The notes under the pieces are model-generated. The model was not told where the DNA came from, ran no database searches, and saw nothing but the letters and a program-made list of their open reading frames with translations. Of a stretch of DNA of 64,000 bases, positions 62,955 to 64,000 are shown one piece after another. How positions within the stretch are numbered: position 1 is the stretch's first letter; each line of letters opens with the position of its first letter. The translations under genes and the position numbers were made by a program. Source of the DNA: Casimicrobium huifangae (GTDB lineage Bacteria; Pseudomonadota; Gammaproteobacteria; Burkholderiales; Casimicrobiaceae); NCBI RefSeq assembly GCF_009746125.1, contig NZ_CP041352.1, positions 3,332,436 to 3,396,435 of the forward strand, in the 5' to 3' direction.

Positions 62955-64000
62955 CTAGAGTGCTTCGGAATCGCTGTCCGCTACAAGGCGTTCAGCGGAC
63001 TGACGACCAAACAGCCAGAACATCGCGGGAGTCAAAAAAGTGTCGAGCAGCGTCGAGCTGATGAGGCCCGAGAAGATGACCACCGCCACCGGATGCAAAA
63101 TTTCGGTGCCCGGTTGCTCAGCTTCAAACAACAGCGGAGCCAGTGCGAACGCAGTGACAAGCGCCGTCATCAGTACCGGAGCCAGCCGCTCCAGCGAGCC
63201 GCGCACGATCATCTTCTGATCAAACGCCTCATTCTCGAAACGCATCAGGTTGATGTAATGGCTGACCTTCAGGATGCCGTTCCTCACCGAGATGCCCGCC
63301 AGGGTGATGAAGCCAATCAGCGCCGCAATCGACAGTGGCTGCCCTGAAAGCCACAGTCCAAGCGCCGCGCCGACTAGCGCCAGCGGAATGTTGGCCATGA
63401 TGAGCAGCGCCAGCGTCGAGCTTTTATAACGGCTGTAGAGCACGACGAACATCAGGATCAGCGACACGATGGACAGCAGGCCGACCAGACGCGACGCCTC
63501 CTCCTGCGCCTGAAACTGGCCACCGAGCGTGACGAAATAGCCCTCCGGCAACTTCGATTCGTTGACCACTTTGCGGATGTCGGCTACGACCTCGGACAGC
63601 GCGCGCCCCTGTGCGTTCGCCGAAAGGACGATGCGGCGTTTGCCATCGTCGCGACTGATCTGGTTCGGGCCGTCGCTGTCTTCAATCGTCGCGATTTTTG
63701 ATAGCGGAATGCGTCCCGTCGGCGTCTCGATCAGGATATTGCCCAAACCTTCCATCGTGCGCGCTGACTCGGGCAGTTTGACAACCAGCGCAAAACGACG
63801 ACCGCCTTCCACGATCTGCACAATCTTTTCGCCTTCAACCAGACTTTGCAGCGTGGCGAGCACTTGCGGCGTCGGCACGCCATAGCGCGCGGCAGCTGCG
63901 TAATCAACGCGTACCTTGATCTGCGGTGCCAGCACCTGTTTTTCAATCGCAAGATCGGCGAGTCCCGGAATGGCAGCAAGCTTTGCGCGCAACACATCCG
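62955..64000 (-). CDS. Heavy-metal RND permease, C-terminal part
   Basis: About 348 residues from the C-terminal half of an HME-RND permease; the start lies right of the window. VLAPQIKVRVDYAAAARYGVP and ISRDDGKRRIVLSANAQGR belong to the second porter domain. The final six helices include IANIPLALVGAALGLWLSG-type wording and FITLAGISVRNGILKVSHYINLM. It is a second pump, on the strand opposite cusCBA and clearly different from the CusA in this window. Its metal is unknown. Confidence 0.87.
   Translation of the reverse strand, partial: DVLRAKLAAIPGLADLAIEKQVLAPQIKVRVDYAAAARYGVPTPQVLATLQSLVEGEKIVQIVEGGRRFALVVKLPESARTMEGLGNILIETPTGRIPLSKIATIEDSDGPNQISRDDGKRRIVLSANAQGRALSEVVADIRKVVNESKLPEGYFVTLGGQFQAQEEASRLVGLLSIVSLILMFVVLYSRYKSSTLALLIMANIPLALVGAALGLWLSGQPLSIAALIGFITLAGISVRNGILKVSHYINLMRFENEAFDQKMIVRGSLERLAPVLMTALVTAFALAPLLFEAEQPGTEILHPVAVVIFSGLISSTLLDTFLTPAMFWLFGRQSAERLVADSDSEAL

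Larger units (their letters stand above)
47971..64000. mobile_element. Probable genomic island, left end to beyond the window
   Basis: From the tRNA remnant onward the content changes to an AlpA-like regulator, a replication-initiator-like gene, an IS3-family element, an XRE regulator and metal-efflux genes. The palindromic element found four times to the left does not occur here. No integrase or right-hand tRNA lies within the window, so the right end is unknown and the extent is inference. Confidence 0.5.

Overview
The window reads as a GC-rich betaproteobacterial chromosome, most like Burkholderiales. The pointers are a Bug/TctC solute-binding protein beside a CaiB-type CoA transferase, a soxXYZA cluster, an isoquinoline-oxidoreductase-type molybdoenzyme, an infA/RRM-protein cluster and a Cus-type metal efflux island. 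Nothing in the sequence names the species. No complete rRNA, tRNA or CRISPR array was found.

Left part (1-30 kb). An lrgAB holin-like pair (lrgB cut by the window edge), a DUF1080 lipoprotein and an ankyrin protein lead to an SDR reductase. Next is a three-gene restriction-modification operon: a methylase-like protein without NPPY, an Eco57I-type methylase and a GIY-YIG/helicase fusion. A TMEM165/GDT1-type Mn exporter follows, with a clear yybP-ykoY manganese riboswitch in its leader. After it come a hexaheme cytochrome c with a periplasmic LigE ligase, an astacin-like secreted protease, an EF-G paralogue and a MASE4-GGDEF cyclase. A TetR-SRPBCC-DUF1428 operon has a perfect palindrome in its promoter. 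Divergent from it, iorAB-soxXYZA-hyp-muramidase form one plus-strand run.

Middle part (30-47.9 kb). A type I restriction locus on the minus strand runs hsdM, a GIY-YIG gene, hsdS, fic, hsdR. Palindromic ATTCCC-N8-GGGAAT repeats are built into the coding sequence of both hsdR and the GIY-YIG gene. Housekeeping genes follow: Bug/CoA transferase, cupin, FAD oxidoreductase, photolyase-like protein, class V aminotransferase, RRM protein, IF-1 and an MFS transporter.

Right part (from about 47.95 kb). A 23-base tRNA 3' end (T-loop to CCA), followed by a terminator, lacks the rest of its tRNA and looks like the left attachment site of a genomic island. Beyond it lie an AlpA-like regulator, a replication-initiator-like gene, an IS3-family element in a TGCAGC-rich region, an XRE regulator, and a copper/silver block (cusCBAF with a patatin-like lipoprotein, a ZIP transporter and a second, cut-off RND pump).

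The most notable non-coding structure is a 121-122 bp palindromic element centred on TYGA, present in four copies at 2327, 9950, 23225 and 34622. Each copy has two 37-base arms placed symmetrically about the centre. All four lie left of the island boundary.
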